Assembly: GCA_942159475.1 (NCBI GenBank)
Contig: OW804099.1
Location: 2,256,486 to 2,320,485, forward strand
Direction: 5' to 3'
DNA: 64,000 bases
From: Sthenelais limicola
Taxonomy: Eukaryota > Annelida > Polychaeta > Phyllodocida > Sigalionidae
Part shown: positions 1 through 11,000 of the stretch, piece after piece
How positions within the stretch are numbered: the stretch's first letter is position 1
How the letters are laid out: each line of letters begins with the position of its first letter
The notes under the pieces: model-generated
What the model saw: only the letters and a program-made list of their open reading frames with translations
Database searches by the model: none
What the model was told of the DNA's origin: nothing
Translations under genes and position numbers: made by a program

Positions 1-1899
1 GCAATGATGACCGATAGAGAAATCATCAACATGATGTTTGTAGCCTACATATAATGGCTTGCTAGTACAATTAATAAAATATGACTTGTGTTTTGATAAA
101 TTTGCTTGCTTACAATCATATATAGGTTACAAATCGGCCGTGAAATAGAATAAACATCAGTGTATTTTCAAAATGCCAACTTCCGGTAACATGGCTGCCG
201 AATTCGATTCAACGGTTACTTCAGTCGGTACACCTCATTTCTCATCTAATCAAGTTATACACATCAATGGAATACTCCAACTTAGGGGATTTAACTAATG
301 TTGGTGTCGGTAAGTTTATATGCAGGCGGTAAGTACCATAGGCTTGATTTGATTGTGGATCTCAGCAGTTTTAATGTCCGGCATAGAGAGAGTGCTAGGT
401 CTAGGGTAATGTCCAACGGGAGATACGGCCACACAGGCCGTCAACTACTGATCGGGGTCCAACGGGCTGCGGTTCAGTGCTAGTCGTTTTAGGGGAAACA
501 AATTTTCATTAATTTTTTAGTCTGTATGATGCGGCTTTTCTGACCTAGGAAGCCAGGCTATTTTAGCCCGGCCTGGCGAAACAACAACATAGATAGCTTA
601 GATGTGCCGGGGCTTCGCTCTGATGTGATGGGGATTCGCTCTGATGTGATGGGGATTCGCTTAGATGTTTAGCTTAGAAGTGACTTCTAAGCAAAATTAG
701 TCAGCCTAGTGGCACGACTTTGGGGTGTTAATCTATGCTCTAAATAAACACTTCTATCGATTAACCCCAAACCTATCGATTAACCCCAAACACTTTTAAT
801 GATTAACCAACTAACACTTTTATTGAGTAACCCTCTCCTATGTTAATTTTGATTAACCATCTCCTATGTTAATTTTGATTAACCATCTCCTATGTTAATT
901 TCGAAAGATAATTAATATCGTTTATAGTTGCTACACATTGACCCAGAATGCTTGCTTCTCTGCTGAGGAGGCCTTGGGCAAGGGAATGGGGTCCATAACA
1001 TGTTAAGGGCCGAAACCAGACTGGTTAGAAATAAAAATTTTGAATGTAGGCAAAAAATAACAATTGTAACCCTCAATGTAGATACATTCGAATGACTGTA
1101 GATCAAAACTATGAAAAAAAAGAAGTTATCAGTAGGCCTATTAACTAGGTGATATTGAATTAAGAATGAACCCAGTCTGGTCCAGAGGGTAGTACAACTA
1201 CATCTACATAATCATTGGCTGTATTATAATATGATTATTCCTCTTAATTGCAGTGATAAATGCCTCTTAATTGCAGTGATAAATGCATTGTTCCATCTCT
1301 AAATATTTGGAGGGAGATTAAGGAACGAACAGCTGGAGGGTGATAACCCAAGGAACGTGCAACAACATCCCCCTCAAGGATTTATCTATGGCCGTATATA
1401 ATATTAGTCATGCTCTTACTTGCAGACTTGATTGCATTTGATAGGCCTTTCGTATAAGTTTTTTGGTCATTTCATCTTCAGAGGTAAGTCTCTTTGAGAG
1501 GTAACATATAAAGGACGGAGGTACACATAGAAGGTTGTCATTTTCTCATATTTATATCAGTTCAATGAACCATGGGTGCCTGGAAATTTCGCTTAGAACT
1601 TTCGCTTAGAAGTGACTTTCGCTTAGAACTTTTGCAAAATGCAAGCACTGTGTATTCAGTTGGAAAATGCAAGCACCGTGTATTCAGTTCACAAAGCAAG
1701 CAATGTGTTTTCAGATGCTACGATTATTATGTACTGATGCTGGTATGGAATAGAACGGTATGTGAATGTGGACAGGGGATAGGAGTGGGAAGGGGAGAAC
1801 ACGGGGCAAGGTAACAATACTCTTTTGATATTTTGAGGTCCTTAGAAGGACCGTGTGTCATGTCATTCATTTTAGTCTGGAGGAGGTCCCTGGATCTTT
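1..1899. other. Intergenic, no recognised gene
   Basis: No coding region is convincing here. Short tandem duplications are visible: a 24-bp unit at about 601-665, a 26-bp unit at about 851-905 and a 23-bp unit at about 1231-1285. A 41-codon frame (ATG at 173, stop at 296-298) begins next to ETS-like and YY1-like motifs and could be a small ORF or first exon. It has no recognisable domain. Confidence 0.5.
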
Positions 1900-2466
1900 T
1901 CATTGCTTTGGGTTCAGTTGGTTGCGAACATAACCAATGGCACCCCTGATGCTACCCCAGTAGTAGTAGTGTCCCTTCTCTGTTAAATGGACACCATCCG
2001 GCAAGTAATAAGTTGGCTTAGACCAGAGAACTTTTGGATGGCCCCAGAATTTAACTTCCTTATCTGCAAGGGTTCTCATCAATCTTAAGTTGAATGTAGT
2101 CGCCTTGTGGAAGTAATCATCCCCGTAACATGCCATCCTTGAACCGAGGCAAAACCTCACCAACAATGACAATTGGGCAGATTTCTTTCAGACGATGAAT
2201 CATGGATTTTAATTCAAAGAGCATTTCTTCAGTGGTTGATTTTTCGCAGTCGTTACTGCCCATTTCTATGTATATAGCTTTGGGTGCCATTTCTTTTTCA
2301 GTTTGGATAGCCATTTGCCAAGATGTGAAATCTTGGCACCACCCTTGTAGATGTAGCGTATGTCCATACCATCAACTTGATGGTCTTTCTCCGTCACATA
2401 GTTATGTAGCCTTCTGACAAAACTGTGCCCGACAATAGCGACGAGATGTTCATTAGTTGCTGCCAT
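1900..2466 (-). pseudogene. SGNH-hydrolase-like gene broken by two frameshifts
   Basis: Read on the minus strand from the ATG at 2466, the frames carry the ordered blocks of an SGNH/GDSL-like hydrolase. GHSFVRRL near the start is block I with the nucleophile serine, GSND is block III, and DGVHLTEKG near the end is block V with the Asp-His pair. They sit in three different frames, so the frame changes near 2290-2303, in an A/T run, and again near 2130-2155. Joined, the product would be about 190 residues, a normal size for a single SGNH domain. A TATA box lies about 45 bp upstream. SGNH domains of this type occur in some retrotransposons, including some DIRS-order elements, as well as in stand-alone invertebrate genes. 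The two shifts may be true decay or assembly errors. The substrate is unknown. Confidence 0.7.
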
Positions 2467-2510
2467 GATTGACAATGCCAGTCTTAACATGAGCGACACT
2501 TTTATACTAC

Positions 2511-2518
2511 TCCAGGTG
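2511..2518 (-). promoter_or_regulatory. TATA box of the SGNH-like gene
   Basis: The minus strand reads TATAAAAG here, about 45 bp upstream of the ATG at 2466. This is a good spacing for a start site near 2485 and a very short 5' UTR. Confidence 0.5.
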
Positions 2519-2571
2519 TACGGTATGTGCTGACACCTGCTTTCTCCCACGTCCGCGCTCTGACCAGCCAA

Positions 2572-3301
2572 TGTATATATAGCCCATGCGAAAGCTGTGG
2601 ATGACAGTTCCTCAACACAACCTTGCCGACGAACAAAACTCCGTGAAAATCATCATACACCACGATAAACACCTGCATAATCTTGAACCAGTCTACAGAC
2701 TCTACATTAGGTAAGACACACAGGTTGACTAAACATGCAGCGGCAATATTTCCAATTTTCTTGCCAGTTGACTGTCGCGTATGTTTAGCACATAGTTGTT
2801 TTGTTCTTGGTCGCATTAATTCCAGGTTTTGTATATCAGTAGGTGTAGCCACAAGATATTTGCACTTCTGAAGCAGGCATTTTGCCAGCATTTATGTACC
2901 AGCTCTGAGGTATGTAAATTTCTATAATTTCATCATGTAGTTCTCCCGAGCATGGACAAGTGGCGTTTGATTGCATTGTTTCTGTATATAATTTTAATGT
3001 GGATCCACACTGAGATATTGGATATATCTCAGAGCTGCCAACTTATAGGATTTATTTTAATTATTATAAACTTTTTTCTTCTATTTCAAATTCTTTAATT
3101 GGATAATGATACTTTGCTATGCATTTGGGAAGTAGATTTCTCAAATATATTGTTTGAAGCGACTTGCACTCGCAGCTCCGCATGAAAAAATAGGATTGCG
3201 AATCCTCACAGGGTGGCAACTCTGATCTATATTGTAGGTTCTTTTGTTCTTTTTAATGGATATAAATGCTGTTGACTAAACTTCTTTATTTCATATATTG
3301 C
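2572..3301. other. Intergenic or 5' intron, nothing recognised
   Basis: AT-rich sequence without a supported gene. Its right end is a pyrimidine-rich tract leading into the splice acceptor just before the zinc-finger ORF, so at least the right part is probably intron. Confidence 0.4.
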
Positions 3302-3303
3302 AG
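3284..3303 (+). other. Splice acceptor before the zinc-finger transposase-like ORF
   Basis: A T-rich tract ends in TTGCAG at 3303, and the next bases are GTACC followed by the ATG at 3309. This is a strong 3' splice site. It implies that a non-coding first exon lies upstream and that the long ORF starts a few bases into its exon. Confidence 0.55.
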
Positions 3304-3308
3304 GTACC

Positions 3309-5978
3309 ATGTTGCTGTCATGCAGTGTCTGTGGCTTTGATACTCCGAGCCAAACCAACTACGTCCGTCATTGCAAGCAACATCGTAATGATGCCAAGTA
3401 TCGTTTTCCCTGTCCCTACCCAGGATGTCTCCGTAAACACTCAACTTTGTCAGGTTTTCGAAGTCACATCCACAGAGACCACTCAACCCCTACTCCACGA
3501 ACCGACCCACTTGCCATGAACGATAGTACATTTACATGTGAGCTAACCTTCTGCCAGGCTGAAATCATTGGCTCGAAAGGGTTCATTGCTCACCTCAGAG
3601 AACATCTTAAAGAGGGGCACATTGTAACCTGCCCATTCAAGGTATGTGACCAAAAAAAATTTCACAATGTGTCTACTTTCAAAAGCCATATCAGTAGAGC
3701 TCATAAAAGCTTCCAACACATAGACTTTTCAAATTGTCTGCATACTGCCCCACTCGCTTTGACTGATACTTGTAGGTTAGAGTGTGAGACAGAAGAAACA
3801 GACATGTCTCTTTTTGTGGAAACATCCGATAATGAAGATGATGAGACTGTAGCAGAGGAGAACAAGCCAGACATAGCCGATAGCATTGCCCGCTTCTACA
3901 TGCGTCTTGAGGCTAAACAACTTGTTGCTGCTTCTACTGTCCAGATCATTGTGAATGAAATAGCCAACTGTTCCAGCATGGTTAATGATGACCTTATTGA
4001 TATAGTGTCTGCCTCTCTCCGGGCAAGCAATATTGGACAGGAGGTCATAGATCGGATTGCCAAAGACATCTCAAGTGGCAACCAGCTGCTGAAACACAAT
4101 GAAACTACTCTTGGCAGTAACTACAAGAGAAAGAAATACTACCGAGAACATTTCCAATATGTTGCACCTGTACAGATTAGATTGGGTATCAACAGTATCA
4201 TGAAAGAATGTCACTTACACTACATACCTATGAAAGAGACACTTCATGTTCACCTAGGCCACAATTCCTTCAAAAAGCATGAAAGAGTCATGGGTTCCAA
4301 CACATCGGCATATCTTCAAGATATTGATGATGGGAGTGTCTTTAAAAGCAAGGCATACCCCCCCGATTCTATCTTCATCAACCTTTATCAAGATGCCTTT
4401 GAAGTTGCCAATCCGTTAGGTTCAGGTAGAATTATACACAAGATGTTGGGAGTCTACTATAGTATTTTGAATACACCTCCTGAACACAGATCGAGAATAG
4501 ACAACTTACAACTCGCTGTGCTATGTAAGGAGGCCCACGTCAAAGAATTTGGCTTCAACAAAGTAATGGAACCGTTAGTAAGGGACCTAAAGCAATTGGA
4601 AGAAAATGGCATTCTGGTAGATGGTACACAGAGGAAGGTTTTCATTGTATGTATTACCGGTGACAACCTTGGAGCTCATCAATTAGGTGGACTAGTGGAA
4701 AGCTTCAATGCAGGGTATATATGCCGTTTCTGTCATGTCACCTCGCAAGAGATACATGAGTGTGCATATCAGCAGGCCACACCAAGAACCAAAGAAACTT
4801 ATAACCAAAGTCTCATAGAGCTCTCACAAGCTGGACCAGATGCATTACATTCTGAAGGAATAAAGTCTGACTCCATCTTCAACCAACTCAGTACATTCCA
4901 TGTAATGGACCCTGGATTGCCACCATGCATAGCACACGATCTCTTTGAGGGTATCTTAAATACAGATGCCTTTCTAGTCCTAGAGCATTTTGTTAAGGTG
5001 AAGAAATATTTCACCTTCGAACAGTTGAACAGGAGGATAAAAACGTTCAAGCTTAAAGGCAGTGACAGTGACAGCAAACCAGCAAAGGTCACATACAAAA
5101 ACAAAAAACTTGGTGGACAGGCTATGGAAAACTGTCAGTTCATGAGATTTGTGCCTTTTTGGATTGGTGATGACATTGCTGATAAAAATGATGATGTTTG
5201 GCAGATGTTTTGGCTGCTTCATGAAATTGTCCAACTAATCATGGCACCAAAAGTATCGGAAGAACAAATCGGGTTATTAAAGTGGACCATAGAGGAGTAC
5301 CTGCAATATAGGCACGATCTTTTCCCTGAAAAAACAATGAAGCCAAAACACCACTTTCTATCACATTACCCATCATTGGTACTAAAGTTTGGCCCTCTTA
5401 TACGTGTTTGGACTATGAGATTTGAGTCCAAGCATTCATACTTCAAGCGCTGTGCCAAGAGTGCACAGAATTATACCAACATTAGCCACACTCTGAGCCA
5501 TCAACATCAAGTGCTACAGGCATATCTTCAAACTGGCCCTCTTTTTGAGGACTTACCAGAAACTAGTGATGGCATGAAGTTCAACATACATGCATATTCA
5601 ACGCCAATACAAGAGGCAGTGCAAAGGCATGACATTTCCCTACATTCACTCATTTCATCGACCGCAGTGACATTGAAGGGAATCAAGTATGCAATAGACA
5701 TGGCCCTGATATTTGACATCGAAATGAGTGATATCAAATCAATTGGCAAAATCCTCGTCATACTTTCCAATGGCCATGAAGCATACGCAGTCGTGCAAGT
5801 ATTTCAAGTTGAATATGATAACTGTTTGTGGACCTATTTGTTGGGGAAAGAAGCAGATGAAACCACCTGTATCCACCTGAATGACTTGAAAGACTCATGG
5901 CCTCTGCATATATATTCAATTGACGGCGGAGAATATATCACCCCCAAACATAAACCTCCATATTGCCCAGGTGACTAA
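3309..5978 (+). CDS. C2H2 zinc-finger protein with CACTA/Plavaka-like DDE transposase core
   Basis: One uninterrupted frame of 889 codons. The N-terminus has four C2H2-type zinc fingers (about residues 5-25, 34-56, 75-103 and 107-129), then an acidic stretch near 160-190. The central and C-terminal parts show the ordered landmarks of TNP2/Plavaka-type DDE transposases: GDN at D452 followed by a Y-x-CRFC pair, HDLFEG with H543, D544 and E547, and a late H-x-x-x-HYP block leading to FGP and RFESKH with E706. D452, D544 and E706 are therefore the candidate catalytic triad. The first two landmarks and the final RFE motif are seen directly; assigning them as catalytic is inference. Similar multi-copy proteins are known as uncharacterised genes in fishes, amphioxus and cnidarians. 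The ORF follows a splice acceptor and no flanking terminal repeats were recognised, so it may be a domesticated transposase or an element whose ends were missed. Its last codons sit on a weak donor (CAG/GTGACT), so a further 3' exon is possible. Confidence 0.8.
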   Translation: MLLSCSVCGFDTPSQTNYVRHCKQHRNDAKYRFPCPYPGCLRKHSTLSGFRSHIHRDHSTPTPRTDPLAMNDSTFTCELTFCQAEIIGSKGFIAHLREHLKEGHIVTCPFKVCDQKKFHNVSTFKSHISRAHKSFQHIDFSNCLHTAPLALTDTCRLECETEETDMSLFVETSDNEDDETVAEENKPDIADSIARFYMRLEAKQLVAASTVQIIVNEIANCSSMVNDDLIDIVSASLRASNIGQEVIDRIAKDISSGNQLLKHNETTLGSNYKRKKYYREHFQYVAPVQIRLGINSIMKECHLHYIPMKETLHVHLGHNSFKKHERVMGSNTSAYLQDIDDGSVFKSKAYPPDSIFINLYQDAFEVANPLGSGRIIHKMLGVYYSILNTPPEHRSRIDNLQLAVLCKEAHVKEFGFNKVMEPLVRDLKQLEENGILVDGTQRKVFIVCITGDNLGAHQLGGLVESFNAGYICRFCHVTSQEIHECAYQQATPRTKETYNQSLIELSQAGPDALHSEGIKSDSIFNQLSTFHVMDPGLPPCIAHDLFEGILNTDAFLVLEHFVKVKKYFTFEQLNRRIKTFKLKGSDSDSKPAKVTYKNKKLGGQAMENCQFMRFVPFWIGDDIADKNDDVWQMFWLLHEIVQLIMAPKVSEEQIGLLKWTIEEYLQYRHDLFPEKTMKPKHHFLSHYPSLVLKFGPLIRVWTMRFESKHSYFKRCAKSAQNYTNISHTLSHQHQVLQAYLQTGPLFEDLPETSDGMKFNIHAYSTPIQEAVQRHDISLHSLISSTAVTLKGIKYAIDMALIFDIEMSDIKSIGKILVILSNGHEAYAVVQVFQVEYDNCLWTYLLGKEADETTCIHLNDLKDSWPLHIYSIDGGEYITPKHKPPYCPGD

Positions 5979-5979
5979 T

Positions 5980-6525
5980 AACAACAGAAAAAGTAGCTCT
6001 GAGCAAGGTGCGCATACGATTGCATCTTGTGACTTATTTTTTCACTCACCTTTGATCATGGAGGCCACTGACAGGTTAGTAAGTAACAAAAGTGTAACAT
6101 AAACCTCCAATAACCTCCTATAACAACAGAAAAAGTAGCTCTGAGCAAGGTGCGCATACGATTGCATCTTGTGACTTATTTTTTCACTCACCTTTGATCA
6201 TGGAGGCCACTGACAGGTTAGTAAGTAACAAAAGTGTAACATAAACCTCCAATAACCTCCTATAACAACAGAAAAAGTAGCTCTGAGCAAGGTGCGCATA
6301 CGATTGCATCTTGTGACTTATTTTTTCACTCACCTTTGATCATGGAGGCCACTGACAGGTTAGTAAGTAACAAAAGTGTAACATAAACCTCCAATAACCT
6401 CCTATAACAACAGAAAAAGTAGCTCTGAGCAAGGTGCGCATACGATTGCATCCTGTGACTTATTTTTTCACTCACCTTTGATCATGGAGGCCACTGACAG
6501 GTTAGTAAGTAACACAAATGTAAGC
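5980..6525 (+). repeat. 142-bp tandem repeat, about four copies
   Basis: The motif GTAGCTCTGAGC recurs at 5993, 6135, 6277 and 6419, an exact 142-bp period with almost identical units. The last unit breaks off near 6525. Each unit contains ATGGAGGCCACTGACAG followed by GTTAGTAAGT, which looks like a short coding start joined to a splice donor. A 25-bp stretch of the unit (starting TGCGCATACGATTGC) reappears almost unchanged at 12467-12491, just past the SAMD3-like gene. Confidence 0.95.
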
Positions 6526-6539
6526 TTTTTGTCTATTAG

Positions 6540-6751
6540 ATTTGAGTAATAGTTGGATTATAATGATGTGCGTCAAATGGATGTTGCGATGCTTACAAGC
6601 GATAGCTGTATGCAGCCATGCCAACATCAAGTCTGTTGTAGTACCTCCTCGTGGTGACGCATGGAAACTATATGGGCTCCCATATAGGCTAACCTACACA
6701 GGCTACAGAGATGGAAATTCTCCTAGAAATGTCATATGTACCCAGTTATTG
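6540..6751 (+). other. Possible exon of an unrecognised protein
   Basis: A 70-codon stretch is open from a pyrimidine-rich acceptor (AG at 6538-6539) to a consensus donor, TTATTG/GTAAGT, at 6751/6752. It has a plausible protein-like composition ending in GLPYRLTYTGYRDG and an ICTQLL terminus, but I do not recognise the family. Its phase does not fit a splice from the mini-exons in the adjacent 142-bp repeats. It could be a 3' exon of the zinc-finger gene or part of another gene. Confidence 0.3.
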
Positions 6752-7718
6752 GTAAGTAAAATTCTAACGATATTTTATCACGTACTTCTGATAGCCTGAC
6801 CCTTAGCTATTACTTGTAATGTAGTGCAATTCAACATAAACCCAGCAACATTGTTAGTATCACTCATTCATTGGTAACACTCCTAGGGTTCAATACGATT
6901 AATTGCCGATTAATTGCTCTGGTTTATATTCCTTCTAAGTCCCCTCCCCCTTCCCCTCCCCCAAAGACAATGTACTGTAGGCAGTTAATGAGCAATTATT
7001 TTACATTCACAATATAGTGGGGCCATGGAAAATCATAGCCGGGCCAGGTTTTTAAGCTAGAGTGGCCAAGTAAATGCATAAGATTTTACATCATATGCAT
7101 AAATCCCCACCTCATTTTTAAGTATTTATGTATGATAGTATCTTACTCAAATATATATTCCAGTTTTAACATTTTGAGCGGTTTATTTTTTACGGGTTGG
7201 ACACTGGAAGAAATGCTATGAAGCTGTCAAAATATTGTTTTATACAGATATATTCTTGAAACTATTAAAATTGAAAGATAAAATGCAAATAAAACGTGCT
7301 ACACGAAGAATTGTACTATAGTATCATAATCATTTCCTCCATGAACGATTGGTACCTAATTTATACACTGCTTCATATTGAAACAGGAATAGGCATAACA
7401 GTCAAGCCACAATGAGATGATAGACATGCATCAGAGAGAAGTAGTTTTACTTTTTCTAGACAGGATTCATTTTGCATGTCAGTATTGTAATAATCGTCTG
7501 TTTGATCCCAAACAAAACATATACTAGCTTGAATTAGTTACTTAATCATTGGAGAATCAAAATGTAACCTGCATTGATTACTTTTGCATTCGGTTTTTCT
7601 CATTGTCTTAAGGATAGACATAATTATTTTACATTACAAGAGTTCAGATAAAGTTGAAAATCAAATGGGTATGTCGCATAATTAGGGAAGTCACTCCAAG
7701 TCCCTCAGATGTAGCTGG
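6752..7718. other. Intergenic, nothing recognised
   Basis: AT-rich with one C-rich run near 6943-6963. No gene, RNA or repeat is supported. Confidence 0.5.
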
Positions 7719-7945
7719 GGCTTTAAGATCTAAGCGAAGATGGCCGCCCTTGGCCCCTTTGTTCTCATCGTGGCTTCAAGATCTAAGCGACAACGGCCGC
7801 CCTGGACCGCTTTGTTCTCATCGTGGCTTCAAGATCTAAGCGACAACGGCCGCCCTGGACTGCTTTGTATGTTAGCGTGGCTTCAAGATCTAAGCGACAA
7901 CGGCCGCCCTGGACCGCCTTGTTAGCGCGACTTCACGGTCTAAGC
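7719..7945 (+). repeat. 53-bp promoter-proximal tandem repeat
   Basis: Units starting GGCTT(C/T)AAGATCTAAGCG begin at 7719, 7772, 7825 and 7879, followed by a degenerate fifth at about 7926. The first unit contains AAGATGGCCGCC, a good YY1-type motif; in the others the motif drifts to CAACGGCCGCC. The array ends about 45 bp before the TATA box of the SAMD3-like gene, so it may serve as a repeated upstream element. Confidence 0.9.
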
Positions 7946-7990
7946 TGAACTGACCTGCTCATTTGGCAGACCAAGTCCCCGGCCGGGGGG

Positions 7991-7997
7991 ATATAAG
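7991..7997 (+). promoter_or_regulatory. TATA box of the SAMD3-like gene
   Basis: ATATAAG within a G-rich flank, about 100 bp before the ATG at 8092. This gives a start site near 8020 and a 5' UTR of about 70 bp with no upstream intron. Confidence 0.65.
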
Positions 7998-8091
7998 CAG
8001 GGCCAACCGGAGACCCCTCATCATATGCCAAGCTGACTTCGAAGAGAACTAAACAGAGACCTACACAAGCCATACAAGATTCACCAGCAAG

Positions 8092-11000
8092 ATGGACCCT
8101 GCATTCGTGGAGGCACTTGTAGTGCTTCGGGGCATCCTGCCCAAGCTGAACGAGACAAAAGAAAAGGGCCTGCTGGAACTTTGGACAAAGTACGGGTGCG
8201 ATGAGGTGTACGACCTGCGATTGGTATCGTTAACCGAACTGGACGGTTGTCTTCGGATGATCGAGTCCAGAAGGCTTGTAGAGGCCCTCTTAGGTATGTA
8301 CCAATTGGTTAGTTTTTCCCTTGAGTGACGCTGGTATAAAATAATTGTTGTTGCTAATAATCAATTATCAGCTCTGACCATCCTTGTTCTGTACGAGAGA
8401 GTGTTGACTCCTAACAGCGTAAAGTTACCACCATTTGTTATGTGGTATTGATAGTTGATATCTTTATACTTGTATTTCTAAAGATTTACACTGAGAGTCA
8501 TATAGCATTCCTATAAATGTTCACACTCACTATTACAGAGAAAGAGACAGCGGCCAAGAAGGCACAGGAGAACGCTGGGACACCAGCCACCAGCTACCCG
8601 ATAAGCTGCCCCCTGCCAACACCTGTAGCTCAGCCCTTCTCTTCAGCCCCAGCTCAAGTACGTGTAGAGCCCCCTGTCTACAAGGCCCACTGGACGGAAA
8701 CGTTTGAGCCCGATGTGCCAGGACACCTTTCCCGGACCCTGAAAGCCAAGAAGGCCACTGCCAGCGCACGACGACAGTTGGTGGTTGCCGTCATGGACCA
8801 GATAGCAGAGGTAGGATAAGAAACAGTTTTCTAGAACGTTAATCAGCACCAAAATATTTGATTACAACTCGTAGTTGCCTATTTTATTGATAAAGCTCCC
8901 ATGGGGCAAGAACTAAATTAAAGCATGTGCAGGGTGTACATTAAGCGCTGATGCGAAGAATTACGTTTATCAACTCACTTTACAAACACATGTGAGATTT
9001 TATCTAATCTATGATTATCATTATTGTTATTATTTAAATTCTATACTGATATTTTTTCGAATTACAACTGTCAATATTAGTTTTGCTATAGGAGAAACGG
9101 TGTCCCTTGACACTATCCAATTTATACAAGTACATTGACCTTCTCCTAATGCCTATCATAAGGAGTAACGATTATTGCCAATTCTTTACAGGTAGACTGC
9201 AAGCCCAAGATGGCGGATTACAGGAAGGTTGCCAGTATGTTGGTAAGAGAGTTCCCGGTACTTCTCGACACAGACGGGGAACGCATCCTTGGGGATGGGC
9301 TGGGAGCCTTGTCGCAAAAAATGAAGAACCGGTACGACAACACACACAAGCGCGTTGGGATGACAGGACGACAACCAAGAGCAAGCAGCAGTACTCAGGA
9401 GAGGCCACCTCTGCGGAGGACCGACAGGTAAATATGACTACAATACAATAAGGATACAAATAGAACATTTCTGATTATTGCACTGTCGATAGACAACTGT
9501 CAGCACTTCTTCTTGGGGTGTGTGTGTGGGAGGGGGGGGGGGATGGTTGTGTGGCAGAAAGACCTTAGCAAATATTTTCAGTCATAATTATTTGCAATAT
9601 TGAACAATACATTATTTAATACAGTGTTGTTTTATTACCTAACTTCTATTGGTATCAATTATATGGAATGTCTGTCTGTCCAAAAGTTATACTTTGGATG
9701 CTTAATTGTTACTTTACTGTATGATGTATTTAGTAACATTTTAATTTTACCTCAATACTCTATGTTTTCAAGGTACGGATGTGTGGCCTGGCAGCCTCCT
9801 ATGCCAGACAAGGAATCGGCCACATCGATGGAACAACAACGAGGACACCTGAAGGAGACGTACGAGAAGGAGTCGATGAGCCGAGCGACCCTGGCGGTAC
9901 AAGAGGCCACATTCCACCTCCAGCGGGTTGAAATAAATCGGGGTAAGTGTAATATTTACCGATTTATTATAAGAATATAACCTTATCTTTTCACGTACAC
10001 TAGTTCACTCACAGAACTATAAAGGACAGAGTAATCGTAATAGGTTAATGGTTTTTCCAATATAACAGGATAACTTGGTACTTGAGACTTGGTTACAGTT
10101 TCGCATAAAACCATTAAGTAGTTATGCATATACTTGATTTGAGTTGATTTGAATATTATCTATTTAAGTGGTGTAAATAGAAATTTTTCTATAATTGCTG
10201 TAGGTGATGACGCAAAACAGCTTTTGGACCGCTGGCCAACCATCTTCACCCCAAGTGGTGCAATGTTGCACGCCGAACTTCTGACAGGTGGGTGAATTGG
10301 ACCGATATCAGACAATCATACGAGCATGTAAATATAATTGGTAATAACAGTAGAAATCCGGGTAAACAGCATATATGTTAGTGACCATCTATATAAAAAT
10401 ATGTTTGCAGAGCAATTCTATCACATTAAAAAACACTTTTAACACTTTCAAAAGAAAGGAAGCACCTAAATGTACAAGTGTTAAAAAAGTATGAAAGTAT
10501 TTACAAAGTGAGCCGGTGTTATTATGTGTTATTAAATGTCATCTTATTGTTTGCAGGCATCAAGTTCCACAACAACCTACTCAACAATTTCGACAACAAA
10601 GGGACGGAAATGCTGGGTTTCCTTAGGCTGAAGGGAACCAGCAAGAAACTCATGACGATGCTGTAAGTAATATAATCATAAATCTATAGCAAAATAAAGG
10701 AAAGGTATTCACAGATAGATATTCCTAAGGGACAAATATATTGGCTTGTTTCATGGTGTTGGTTATAACCGGTATTTCAGTGTAAAGATGTGATGACCAA
10801 AAGTAAAGTAATACAATAATATATATCCTGTGTGTGTATTTAATTCCTTGAATGTAATATTTATAAAGCTTTACGTAATTTGATCTTCCCCAGGAAAGAG
10901 ATTGATGACGCCTGTGAGACGGTGGACAAGAGGACCCCTTACTACGCTGGACTATTTTCACTGTTCGCCGCCTACTTCAACGATGATGTGGATCAAATTC

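Noticed and set aside
2502..2891. 129-codon minus-strand ORF upstream of the SGNH-like gene
   Set aside because: It overlaps the TATA box and leader of that gene, has no recognisable motif and ordinary composition; chance is not excluded.
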